From positions 1 to 14,133 of the forward strand of contig JAAYXX010000141.1 of assembly GCA_012515695.1 (NCBI GenBank): a DNA stretch of 14,133 nucleotides, given 5' to 3'. The translations under genes and the position numbers were made by a program. Of this stretch, positions 1 to 7,369 are shown piece after piece (positions within the stretch are counted from its first letter, which is position 1; every line of letters starts with the position of its first letter). The notes under the pieces are model-generated. The model ran no database searches and was not told the origin of the DNA. It saw only the letters and a program-made list of their open reading frames with translations. Source of the stretch: Chloroflexota bacterium (GTDB taxonomy: Bacteria; Chloroflexota; Anaerolineae; UBA1429).

Positions 1-2
1 GG

Positions 3-107
3 AGCGGCTGGGTACAGCCGGGGGTGAAGGGCGAAGATGAGGGCGTGATCGCGGGTGCGGGCGATTATGCCAACGCTAAATGTTGGTCGTCAACGCGTCA
101 ACGTTGA
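3..107 (+). CDS. Possible C-terminal tail of an upstream gene (partial)
   Basis: An open frame enters from the left edge and stops at TGA 105-107, giving 34 visible residues rich in Gly, Ala, Asp and Glu. The codons over 18-77 are mostly GNN with G or C at the third position, as in the real genes here. The frame is too short to identify. Its end overlaps the -35 box of the next promoter. It could equally be chance openness in GC-rich DNA, so confidence is low. Confidence 0.25.
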   Translation, partial: SGWVQPGVKGEDEGVIAGAGDYANAKCWSSTRQR

Positions 108-108
108 C
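69..108. promoter_or_regulatory. Candidate operator: GTCAAC/GTTGAC half-site cluster
   Basis: The perfect 12-bp palindrome GTCAACGTTGAC lies at 97-108, with another GTCAAC at 89-94. A CCAAC (70-74) / GTTGG (82-86) inverted repeat sits just upstream. The palindrome covers five of the six bases of the -35 box at 104-109, so a protein bound there would block or modulate RNA polymerase. OmpR-family regulators often control their own promoters, so autoregulation by the downstream gene is a reasonable inference, though nothing here identifies the binder. Confidence 0.5.
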
Positions 109-133
109 AACCCACCGAGCCTTTTGCTATACT
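104..133 (+). promoter_or_regulatory. Sigma70-type promoter of the response regulator
   Basis: The -35 box TTGACA (104-109) is a perfect match. The spacer is 18 bp. The -10 box TATACT (128-133) is preceded by TG at 125-126, giving an extended -10. Transcription should begin near 140, which rules out the upstream in-frame GTG at 55 and supports the TTG start at 163. Confidence 0.75.
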
Positions 134-162
134 GGCAGCACTCTGCGGGGGGGGAGGTCCCA

Positions 163-870
163 TTGCGCATCCTGGTAATCGACGACGATCCAACCTTTGG
201 GCGCATTCTCTGTCAACACCTTGAACTGGCGGGCTATGAGACATTCAAGGCTTTGAGCGGCAGGGAGGGTATTCGTTCGGCCTATGCCCTATCGCCGGAC
301 TTGATCCTGCTGGATGTTTGCATGTCCGATTTGGATGGCTTCCAGGTCTGCAAGGTGCTGCGCGAACATAGCCAGACTCCCATCATCTTTCTCACAGCCG
401 TGGGAGAGGTCGGGGATGTGGTGCAGGCGCTCCGGCTGGGAGCCGACGACTATTTGGTCAAACCCTTTGGAATGGCCGAATTGCAGGCCCGCATTCAGGC
501 TATCATGCGCCGCTTTTCCGGCCATTCGCTCCCCTCTCGGTGCTATGACGACAGCACGCTGTCCATTGATCTCGTGCGGCAACGTGTGGAGAAACGCGGG
601 GTGCGTATCGAACTCAGCAATACCGAGTTCAGACTGTTGACATACCTGCTCGAGCACCGCGGGCGCATCGTGCCTCGTGAAGAGCTGGCGCGTGCCCTGT
701 GGCAAGATGCAGGCGACCAGGCGTCCGCCTATCTTTCGCTGTATACGAGTCGCCTGCGCCGCAAAATGGAAGATGATCCCCGGCAGCCCGCCTACCTACG
801 CACGCGATACGGCGTGGGATATTGGTTCCACGGAAAAGGCGATACCGAACCGCCAGACCCAACCCAGTGA
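163..870 (+). CDS. OmpR/PhoB-family two-component response regulator
   Basis: This is a cytoplasmic DNA-binding response regulator of 235 residues, the usual OmpR-family length. The receiver domain (about 1-117) has the acidic triad around D7-D9, phospho-acceptor D51 in the LLDVCMSDLDG context, T78 and K100 (VKPF), so it should be phosphorylatable. The winged-helix domain (about 131-223) has the expected ELSNTEFRLL and RYGVGYWF ends, and a recognition helix around 187-203. The chosen start is TTG 163: the protein then begins LRILVIDDD, a good ribosome site GGGGAGGT (151-158) precedes it, and the promoter lies just upstream. No histidine kinase is visible next to it, so it is an orphan within this window. 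Its target genes are unknown; its own promoter and the MoxR operon 83 bases downstream are candidates. Family assignment is very secure. Confidence 0.93.
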   Translation: MRILVIDDDPTFGRILCQHLELAGYETFKALSGREGIRSAYALSPDLILLDVCMSDLDGFQVCKVLREHSQTPIIFLTAVGEVGDVVQALRLGADDYLVKPFGMAELQARIQAIMRRFSGHSLPSRCYDDSTLSIDLVRQRVEKRGVRIELSNTEFRLLTYLLEHRGRIVPREELARALWQDAGDQASAYLSLYTSRLRRKMEDDPRQPAYLRTRYGVGYWFHGKGDTEPPDPTQ

Positions 871-883
871 CCCCGCGCAACCC

Positions 884-912
884 TTGCCATACAGGGTTAT
901 TGCGCGTACAAT
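884..912 (+). promoter_or_regulatory. Promoter of the MoxR-DUF58-DUF4129-RarA operon
   Basis: TTGCCA (884-889) and TACAAT (907-912) each match the sigma70 consensus at five of six bases, with an ideal 17-bp spacer. Transcription would start near 919, about 35 bases before the MoxR ATG. It sits in the 83-base gap after the response regulator, so the operon can be expressed independently, though readthrough from upstream is also possible because no terminator is visible in the gap. Confidence 0.6.
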
Positions 913-953
913 GAACACGCACACACACCAAAGCGCAGAAAGGGCTTCCAATT

Positions 954-1913
954 ATGGCAATCAGGGACGTTGAAGCTTTTGCTCAAGCGGTAATGGACAA
1001 CGTAGAGCGGGTCATCGTGGGCAAGCGCCAGGCCATCGAGCTAGTAATGGTAGCCTTGTTCTGCGAGGGACACGTGCTCATCGAGGATGTGCCGGGGGTG
1101 GGCAAGACCATGCTGGCCCGCTCGGTGGCAATCTCGCTGGGGTGTACCTTCAAGCGGCTGCAATGCACCCCCGACCTGCTGCCCAACGATGTCACCGGCG
1201 TTTCCATCTATAACCAAAAGACCGGCGAATTCGAGTTCCGCCCCGGCCCGGCCTTTGTGAATATCCTCCTGGCAGACGAGGTGAACCGCGCCACGCCCCG
1301 CACCCAGTCCGCCCTGCTAGAGTCTATGGGCGAATATCAAGTGACGGTGGACGGGGTCACGCGTTCCCTCCCCCGCCCCTTCCTGGTCATCGCTACCCAG
1401 AACCCCGTCGAATACGAAGGGACTTTTCCCCTGCCCGAAGCCCAGCTCGACCGCTTTCTCATGCGCATCAACCTGGGCTATCCCTCGTTCGACGATGAGC
1501 AGCAAATCCTGCTAAACCTCCGCCGCAACCACCCCGTCGAGAGCATCACTCAGGTGGTGGACGGGAACACCGTGCCCGCGCTCCAGTCGGATATCTGGGA
1601 TGTGGCGGTAGATGAGACTGTGCGCTCTTATATCGTGCATCTGGTACGCGGCACTCGCGAGCATCGCGACCTGGCCCTGGGGGCCAGCCCCCGCGCCAGC
1701 CTGGGCCTCTACAAAGCCGCGCAGGCGTTGGCCGCCATTCAGGGAATGGATTATGTCCTGTCGGATCATGTGAAGCGGCTGGCCCCGTTCATTCTGGGCC
1801 ATCGGCTGATCGTCAAGCCAGAGAGCGCCCTGCGGGGTAACAACGCCTCCCGCATCCTCCAGAGCCTTCTGGCAGATACCAAGCTGGATATCGGTGAGGT
1901 TGGCGAAGGCTGA
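954..1913 (+). CDS. MoxR-family AAA+ ATPase
   Basis: This 319-residue protein is the usual length for MoxR-type AAA+ ATPases, which act as chaperones remodelling or activating partner proteins, commonly those encoded beside them. Visible motifs are Walker A DVPGVGKT (45-52), Walker B ILLADEVNR (104-112), sensor 1 ATQNP (147-151), the LPEAQLDRF segment (160-168) that carries the arginine finger in this family, and sensor 2 GASPRAS (243-249). The ATG at 954 follows AAAGGG (939-944) at good spacing. It is the first gene of a four-gene operon, 31 bases before a DUF58 gene, the classic MoxR partner. The physical substrate is not shown by sequence; inference from the neighbours is a membrane or envelope complex. 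Confidence 0.93.
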   Translation: MAIRDVEAFAQAVMDNVERVIVGKRQAIELVMVALFCEGHVLIEDVPGVGKTMLARSVAISLGCTFKRLQCTPDLLPNDVTGVSIYNQKTGEFEFRPGPAFVNILLADEVNRATPRTQSALLESMGEYQVTVDGVTRSLPRPFLVIATQNPVEYEGTFPLPEAQLDRFLMRINLGYPSFDDEQQILLNLRRNHPVESITQVVDGNTVPALQSDIWDVAVDETVRSYIVHLVRGTREHRDLALGASPRASLGLYKAAQALAAIQGMDYVLSDHVKRLAPFILGHRLIVKPESALRGNNASRILQSLLADTKLDIGEVGEG

Positions 1914-1944
1914 CCCATAGGCCCCACGGCAGGGATAGGAAGCC

Positions 1945-3135
1945 ATGACCAATCTGCTCATCTTTATCATAGGATTGTTCCTGATCGCCGCGCTGCTGCG
2001 GGTAGATTTCTTTTTCTACATTCTCTATTTCCTGTTCGGCATTTATCTCATCTCCCGCGTCTGGGCCGAACGGGCGCTACGCAGCGTAGAAGTGCATCGC
2101 GAATACCTGAACCGGGCCTTTTTGGGAGATCAGGTGCAGATCAGGCTCAACATTCGCAACAAAAGCTGGTGGCCCCTGCCCTGGCTGCGGGTGCATGAGA
2201 GCCTGCCCATTCACCTGAAATCCCCCAACTTTTTCCGATCGGTGTTCTCCCTATGGTGCAAAGAACAGCGCACACTCGATTATGAACTGGACTGCCGCCG
2301 TCGGGGATATTACGACATTGGCCCGCTGGCTCTCCATTCGGGAGACCTGTTCGGCATGGTCAACTATGAAAAGATTACGGCGCAGGGCGATTATCTGATC
2401 GTCTATCCTCGCATCGTCCCGCTCAAATCCATCGGCGTGCCCGCGCAGACGCCCTTTGGGTCGGTGCCCACCAAACAGCGCATCTACGAAGACCCCAGCC
2501 GAATGGTGGGCGTGCGCGATTACCAGTCCGGCGATAGCCTGCGCCACATCCATTGGAAGACGACGGCCACCAGGGGCACGTTGCAGGTCAAACGCTTTGA
2601 ACCGGCGATTTCCATCGAATCGCAGATCTTTTTGAACCTGAACCGCACCGAGTACACCATCCAGCGGGCCTTGTCGGCGTCGGAACTCGCCATCACCACC
2701 GCCGCTTCCATCGCCCATTGCCTCATCGAGCAGCGCCAGACTGTCGGCCTGGCCTCCAACGGGCTGGACCCCCTGGCAGACCCGGAGCAAGCCCAGAGCA
2801 TCATCCTGCCCCCACGCAAAGGGCAAGAGCAATTGATGCACATGCTGGACGTGCTGGCCCGCGTGCAGATGGGGGAGCAAATCCCCTTTAACGACCTGCT
2901 CCGGCAGGCGCGTTTGCACCTCACCTGGGGCAGCACTGGCATCATCATCACCGCCGACGCCGACGAACCCCTGTTCGATAACCTGCTGCTGATGAAGCGG
3001 GCGGGCTTTCACGTGATTCTGATAGTGCTGGACCCGCGCACGGCGTTCGCCAACATCAAGCAGCGAGCGCAAGAAGTCGGGATAGCCGCCTACGAAGTGT
3101 GGGAAGAGAGGGACCTGGATGTCTGGAGGATCTGA
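1945..3135 (+). CDS. DUF58-domain membrane-anchored protein
   Basis: This 396-residue protein opens with two closely spaced hydrophobic segments (about 4-18 and 22-38), which should anchor it in the membrane as a hairpin. The rest is soluble. The DUF58 signature is at 189-219: GVRDYQSGDSLRHIHWK followed by LQVKRFE. The C-terminal part resembles a von Willebrand factor A-like fold, as is usual in DUF58 proteins; strand-like stretches such as TGIIITADAD (331-340) and FHVILIVLD (355-363) fit this. The ATG at 1945 has AGGA at 1937-1940. DUF58 proteins are encoded next to MoxR ATPases in many phyla and are presumed MoxR partners. Their biochemical role is not established. The gene ends 17 bases inside the next one, implying translational coupling. 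Confidence 0.9.
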   Translation: MTNLLIFIIGLFLIAALLRVDFFFYILYFLFGIYLISRVWAERALRSVEVHREYLNRAFLGDQVQIRLNIRNKSWWPLPWLRVHESLPIHLKSPNFFRSVFSLWCKEQRTLDYELDCRRRGYYDIGPLALHSGDLFGMVNYEKITAQGDYLIVYPRIVPLKSIGVPAQTPFGSVPTKQRIYEDPSRMVGVRDYQSGDSLRHIHWKTTATRGTLQVKRFEPAISIESQIFLNLNRTEYTIQRALSASELAITTAASIAHCLIEQRQTVGLASNGLDPLADPEQAQSIILPPRKGQEQLMHMLDVLARVQMGEQIPFNDLLRQARLHLTWGSTGIIITADADEPLFDNLLLMKRAGFHVILIVLDPRTAFANIKQRAQEVGIAAYEVWEERDLDVWRI

Positions 3136-4873
3136 TCGCACACCAACCGGTCCGGCGCTATCCGCAGAAAGCCAGCCAGCAGAAGCGCCCAACGCCGAAC
3201 AACAGGCCAGGGAGCGGCAGTTCTTGACCATCACCCTGGAAGAAGTGCTACGCCCGACGGGTATCGCCGGGATGATCACCTGCCTGATGGTCGCCTTTTC
3301 CCAGTTCTTGGTCTCGCTGACGCCCCATTGGCCGGGAACGTTCGTGAGCGTGCTGACCTTTTTGGTTTCGCTGGAGAGCATTCACGCCTGGCGCACCATG
3401 AAACGCCTGCGTCTATCAGGCAGCGACAAGACCCGGTTCCGCTTTGCCGAGTGGATTGTGCTGCTGCTGGTGCTTCGGCTGGGCGTCTCGCTGCGAAATG
3501 GCTTTGCGGGGCTGGCCGCCGATATCGCTTCCTGGACGGTGAACGCCCTATCATTCTTTGATGCCCTGTTCCTGATTATCAGCGCGCTGATGGTGCTCGT
3601 CTGGTTCATGGCTCTGGGGCTGGCGCAGACCATGAAGGAATTGGAGGCCACCGAGTCGGAAAAAGCCCCCGCCACCACCGACCCGCGCTATGACCTGTGG
3701 AGCACCGCGCCAGGGCGGGGCCGCGTGGACCGCACGGCCAAGCTGCGCCACCTGATTAACACCTTCTTTGGCGCTGGCATCATTCTGCTGATCTTTACCG
3801 GCCTGTCGCTGGTCAACCTGCGGCAACTGCTCTCTTTGGAACATGCCCGCAGTTCTGGCATCATCGTGAACGTGTTTGTGTATTTCGTCCTCGGCTTTTT
3901 GCTGATAAGCCAGGCCCATTACACCATTCTCAAGGCGAACTGGGAACTGCAAAACATCCCCATCCTGGGGAAGCTGGGCAAGCGGTGGCTGCTGTTGGTG
4001 CTGGGGTTCCTGGTGTTCATCGCGCTGGTGGCCGCGCTCCTGCCGGTGGACTATTCCGTGGGGATTATGGACGTGCTGTCCACCGTGCTGTGGTGGATTC
4101 TGCAAGTGCTCACACGGATCGTCGGCGTCATCCTGTTCATCATCTCGTGGGTGCTGGGGCTGGTGCTTTCGCTATTCCGTGGGGAACAGGCAGCGTCCCC
4201 GCCCCCCACCATAAGCCAGCCCATGTTGCCCCCGCCACCGCCCTCTACCGCGGCGGAAAGCGAGCCGGTAGCCTGGTGGCAGTTTGTGCGCTCGCTGCTG
4301 TTCTGGTTCCTCATCATCGGCGTGGCGGGCTATTCGCTGTACCATTTTCTCAACGACCGCTGGGACATCTTTCGGCGGCTTTCCATGACGCCGCTGCTGC
4401 AATGGATCAGCAACGTCTGGCGGGGCTTGCGGCAGAACACGCGCCAGGCCGTGGGGCGATTGCGGCAGGCCGTCGCCCAGAGCATCGCCCGCCGCCGCGC
4501 CCGCATCGCCCAGCGCACAGGCAGCTACCTCTCCCTGCGCCGGTTAACCCCACGCGACCGGGTGCGCTATTTCTACCTTTCCATCGCACACCGCGCCAAT
4601 ACGCAGGGGTTCGGCAGACCCGCGTCTATGACTCCCCTGGAATACCAACAGATGTTGGCCAGCCAGATGCCCGATGCGGATGTGGATGTAGAGGCATTGA
4701 CGCAGGCTTTTCTGGAGGCGCGCTATAGCGAGCACGCCATCACCGAGGAGCAGATGCGCGGCGTGCAAGGCGTCTGGCAGCGCATCAAGCGCGCACTGAG
4801 CGCCCGCCGCCGCCAGCGCGCGGGGAACTCGGCTAAACCCGGCTCCCAAACGGCGAACGACCATGCAAACTGA
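3119..4873 (+). CDS. Polytopic membrane protein with C-terminal DUF4129-like domain
   Basis: This 584-residue protein has about nine or ten membrane segments (roughly 48-66, 72-90, 110-126, 146-170, 214-232, 246-266, 289-310, 316-353 as one or two, and 388-411). A proline-rich linker lies at 361-376. The cytoplasmic tail has a very Arg-rich stretch (436-482) and then a DUF4129-like region (about 483-560), with MTPLEYQQML (504-513) and the LTQAFLEARYS pattern (527-537). DUF4129 commonly ends TgpA-type transmembrane transglutaminases encoded beside MoxR and DUF58 genes. No transglutaminase core with a Cys-His-Asp triad is visible here, so this looks like a membrane scaffold version. The ATG at 3119 lies inside the DUF58 gene, with GAGAGGGA (3106-3113) as ribosome site. 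Function is unknown; envelope complex assembly is an inference. Confidence 0.8.
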   Translation: MSGGSDRTPTGPALSAESQPAEAPNAEQQARERQFLTITLEEVLRPTGIAGMITCLMVAFSQFLVSLTPHWPGTFVSVLTFLVSLESIHAWRTMKRLRLSGSDKTRFRFAEWIVLLLVLRLGVSLRNGFAGLAADIASWTVNALSFFDALFLIISALMVLVWFMALGLAQTMKELEATESEKAPATTDPRYDLWSTAPGRGRVDRTAKLRHLINTFFGAGIILLIFTGLSLVNLRQLLSLEHARSSGIIVNVFVYFVLGFLLISQAHYTILKANWELQNIPILGKLGKRWLLLVLGFLVFIALVAALLPVDYSVGIMDVLSTVLWWILQVLTRIVGVILFIISWVLGLVLSLFRGEQAASPPPTISQPMLPPPPPSTAAESEPVAWWQFVRSLLFWFLIIGVAGYSLYHFLNDRWDIFRRLSMTPLLQWISNVWRGLRQNTRQAVGRLRQAVAQSIARRRARIAQRTGSYLSLRRLTPRDRVRYFYLSIAHRANTQGFGRPASMTPLEYQQMLASQMPDADVDVEALTQAFLEARYSEHAITEEQMRGVQGVWQRIKRALSARRRQRAGNSAKPGSQTANDHAN

Positions 4874-7106
4874 CGACCTGTTCAGCCGGGCGCGCAAAGA
4901 GCAGATCAACCGCGAGGCCCCTCTCGCGGCGCGCATGCGCCCACGCACGCTGGACGAGTACATCGGCCAGGAGCATATCCTCGGCCCCGGTCGCCTGCTG
5001 CGGCGGGCCATCCAGGTGGACCAACTCTCCTCCCTGATCTTTTACGGGCCGCCGGGCACGGGCAAAACCACGCTGGCAATGGTGATCGCCAACACTACCC
5101 GCTCGCAGTTCGTCACCCTGAACGCTGTGCTGGCGGGCGTCAAGGACATCCGCGAGGTCACCGCGCAGGCGCAGGAACAGCGCAACCTGTACGGTCAGCG
5201 CACCATCCTGTTCATTGACGAGGTACATCGCTGGAACAAGGCCCAACAAGACGCCCTGCTCCCCTGGGTAGAGAACGGCACCATCCTGATGATCGGCGCG
5301 ACTACCGAAAACCCCTGGTTCTCGGTCAACCGGGCGCTGTTGAGCCGCAGCCGGGTGTTCCAGTTGTTGCCGCTCACCGAGGACGACCTGCGGGCCGTGG
5401 CCTATGCGGCGCTGCGCGACCCGGAACGCGGCTATGGCAAGAAAAAGGTGGACCTGCACCCGGACGCGCTGGAACATCTGGTAAACGTCGCCAATGGGGA
5501 TGCGCGCTCTATCCTGAACGCGCTGGAACTCGCCGTAGAAACCACCGAGCCGCAGCCCGACGGGACCATTGTGATTGATATGGCCGTCGCCGAGGAATCC
5601 ATCCAGCGGCGGGCTGTGCTATACGACCCCGAAGGGGATTACCACTTTGATACCATCAGCGCCTTTATCAAATCGTTGCGCGGCTCGGACCCCGACGCGG
5701 CGCTGTATTGGCTGGCGAAAATGGTGTATGCGGGCGAAGACCCCCGCTTTATCTTTCGCCGGATGATCATTCTCGCCTGTGAGGATGTGGGCATGGCCGA
5801 CCCGCAAGCGTTGGTGGTGGTCAACGCGGCGGCAGAAGCCTTTGAGCGGGTGGGGCTGCCAGAGGGCCGCTTTCATCTGACACACGCCGCGCTCTACCTG
5901 GCGACTGCGCCCAAGTCCAACTCGGCGATGGCTTTTTTTGATGCGCTGCAAGTGGTGGAGCAGGAACCCGAAGGGCAGGTTCCCAACCATCTCAAGGACG
6001 CCAGTCGCGACAAGGAGGGGTTTGGTCACGGCGAGGGGTATATGTATCCCCATGCCTATCGCGACCACTGGATCGCGCAGCAATATTTGCCCGATGCGTT
6101 GCAGGGGCGCATGTTCTACGAACCCAGCAACCAGGGCTATGAGGCACACATCAAAGAGCAGGTGGAGCGGCGGCGCGAGGAGCAACTGGCCGCCATGCTC
6201 GAAACGGACGGCAACCAGGAGGCGCTCACCTTTTCCCCGGCGGATCGCACCCGTGACCGCTGGCTACAACGCACCATCAGCGATACCGGCAAAGAGCTGG
6301 GGGAAATCCGCGACCGGCTTTTCGTCCAGGTGAACGTGCAGCGCCACCATGTCGTGCTGGACCTGAACGCCGGGACGGGACTGCTGACGTGGGAGGCCAT
6401 GCGGCGCGCGCCCGAAGGAGGCGTCTGGGCGCTGGCCGCCGACTCGCGCACGGCTCAGGCGCTCACGCAACAGGTGGCGCGCCTGCCTGAAATCGAGCGC
6501 CCCTTTATTATCGAGGGCAAGCTAGAGGATTTGCCCGCCCTGTTGGGGGCCAGCACCGCCGAACCGCCCCGCTTTGACCTGATCGTCGGGCGCAACAGCC
6601 TGACACACTGCCCAGACAAGGCAAGCATCGCCCGGCTGCTGGCGGGGCTGCTGCAACCTGCCGGTGCCATCAGCATGGCGGAGGTTGTGCCCCGCCATGC
6701 CCAGCGGCTTTATGAGCTGGTAGACGCCAGCGCGCTGGGGGCAGAGGTGCGCGCCGCCTGGCAGCAGGCCGAAGAGGCCATCTATGCGGACGCCCAAGAC
6801 GATATGACCAACTGGGACGCCGCCGACCTGGAACAGGCGTTTACGGCGGCGGGGTTTGCCAGCGTGCAGGTGGAGGTCTGGCGAGCGACGAGGGAATACC
6901 TGATCACCGCTGACCAGGTTCAACGCTGGTTCAGTGTCGCGCCAGAGGGGGCGCGCCCCAGCTATGCCCAACATCTGGCCCGAACGCTCGCGCCGGAAGC
7001 CATCGCCAGCATTCAGGCGCTATTCCAACGCCAACTGGCCGGGCAGACCGTCCCATGGCACAGCACCATCGCCTTTTTGCTGGCGAAACAGCCGCCCATC
7101 CCGTAG
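4863..7106 (+). CDS. rarA: RarA/MgsA AAA+ ATPase fused to a class I methyltransferase-like domain
   Basis: Residues 1 to about 440 form a full RarA (MgsA/Mgs1/WRNIP1) ATPase, a clamp-loader relative acting at stalled replication forks. Motifs are Walker A GPPGTGKT (62-69), Walker B ILFIDEVHR (115-123) followed by NKAQQDALLP (125-134), sensor 1 GATTENP (145-151), SRSRVF (161-166) and sensor 2 GDAR (212-215). The C-terminal tetramerisation region is present, including LKDASRD (377-383) and GEGYMYPHAYRDHW (390-403). RarA normally ends near 430-450 residues. Here about 300 more follow. Around 497-510, VVLDLNAGTGLLTW reads as an S-adenosylmethionine motif I, followed by an acidic strand end ALAADSR (523-529) and FDLIVGRNSL (571-580), a typical methyltransferase layout. 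Its substrate is unknown and the motif I is not canonical. ATG 4863 overlaps the previous stop by 11 bases. A Trp (124) replaces the Phe usual in RarA after HR. Confidence 0.85.
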   Translation: MQTDDLFSRARKEQINREAPLAARMRPRTLDEYIGQEHILGPGRLLRRAIQVDQLSSLIFYGPPGTGKTTLAMVIANTTRSQFVTLNAVLAGVKDIREVTAQAQEQRNLYGQRTILFIDEVHRWNKAQQDALLPWVENGTILMIGATTENPWFSVNRALLSRSRVFQLLPLTEDDLRAVAYAALRDPERGYGKKKVDLHPDALEHLVNVANGDARSILNALELAVETTEPQPDGTIVIDMAVAEESIQRRAVLYDPEGDYHFDTISAFIKSLRGSDPDAALYWLAKMVYAGEDPRFIFRRMIILACEDVGMADPQALVVVNAAAEAFERVGLPEGRFHLTHAALYLATAPKSNSAMAFFDALQVVEQEPEGQVPNHLKDASRDKEGFGHGEGYMYPHAYRDHWIAQQYLPDALQGRMFYEPSNQGYEAHIKEQVERRREEQLAAMLETDGNQEALTFSPADRTRDRWLQRTISDTGKELGEIRDRLFVQVNVQRHHVVLDLNAGTGLLTWEAMRRAPEGGVWALAADSRTAQALTQQVARLPEIERPFIIEGKLEDLPALLGASTAEPPRFDLIVGRNSLTHCPDKASIARLLAGLLQPAGAISMAEVVPRHAQRLYELVDASALGAEVRAAWQQAEEAIYADAQDDMTNWDAADLEQAFTAAGFASVQVEVWRATREYLITADQVQRWFSVAPEGARPSYAQHLARTLAPEAIASIQALFQRQLAGQTVPWHSTIAFLLAKQPPIP

Positions 7107-7119
7107 GCGCGGACAAATC

Positions 7120-7190
7120 CCCTCACCCCCGGCTCCTACGGAGCCGCGCCCTCTCCCAGTGGGCGAGGGCGCCCGAAGGGCGGATGAGGG
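7120..7190. repeat. Three-hairpin intergenic element bounded by CCCTCA/TGAGGG
   Basis: The outer arms CCCTCA (7120-7125) and TGAGGG (7185-7190) enclose three hairpins. These are GGCTCC-tac-GGAGCC (7131-7145, perfect), GCCCTC...GAGGGC (7148-7153 with 7165-7170, extended inward by CCC/GGG) and GCCC-gaa-GGGC (7171-7181). No T-run follows, so it is not a standard terminator, though it may still slow transcription or protect the operon mRNA end. Its form resembles the short palindromic intergenic repeats found in many GC-rich genomes. A simpler CTCTCC/GGAGAG relative is at 11517-11534. Confidence 0.6.
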
Positions 7191-7256
7191 TGATCTGTTG
7201 GCCATGACAATCAGATGTTAACGCCATTAGCCAGCGATGGTGGCGCTCCAGGCGAA

Positions 7257-7310
7257 GGACCGCCGCCATCCTTGGCGGCTTTTATTCTGTCGGCTGGAAG
7301 CCGGCGGTCC
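7257..7310. repeat. Dispersed palindromic repeat, GGACCGCCG/CGGCGGTCC module, copy 1
   Basis: Perfect 9-bp terminal arms GGACCGCCG (7257-7265) and CGGCGGTCC (7302-7310) enclose two inner hairpins: GCCGCC-atcctt-GGCGGC (7262-7279) and CGGCT-gga-AGCCG (7291-7303). A second copy lies at 11555-11605. The two share CATCCTTGGCGGCTT and GGAAGCCGGCGGTCC exactly and differ in the centre. Recurrence in two intergenic regions 4.3 kb apart shows this is a genuine dispersed element. Confidence 0.8.
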
Positions 7311-7314
7311 ACGT

Positions 7315-7369
7315 CGTAGCCGCGGCATTCCTGCCGCGCTCTGGCCGCCAGGGATAGAGCGCCCCTACG
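7315..7369. repeat. GTAG...CTAC compound hairpin module, copy 1
   Basis: The outer arms CGTAG (7315-7319) and CTACG (7365-7369) bracket a strong hairpin CGCGGC-attcct-GCCGCG (7321-7338) and a less regular right half (7339-7364). The layout matches the module at 11448-11497. The right arm supplies the TAG stop of the leftward gene at 7365-8129, so the element abuts or has entered that gene's 3' end. Confidence 0.6.

Noticed and set aside
5..20. CGGCTG-ggta-CAGCCG hairpin at the left edge as a terminator
   Set aside because: No T-run follows, and it may lie within coding sequence of an upstream gene.
55..162. N-terminal extension of the response regulator from GTG 55
   Set aside because: The promoter (-10 at 128-133) lies inside this extension, and the receiver domain starts properly at TTG 163 with its own ribosome site.
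2251..3381. Long open frame on the minus strand opposite the DUF58 gene
   Set aside because: It mirrors a clearly identified gene, has no recognisable domains or ribosome site, and such antisense openness is common in GC-rich codon-biased DNA.
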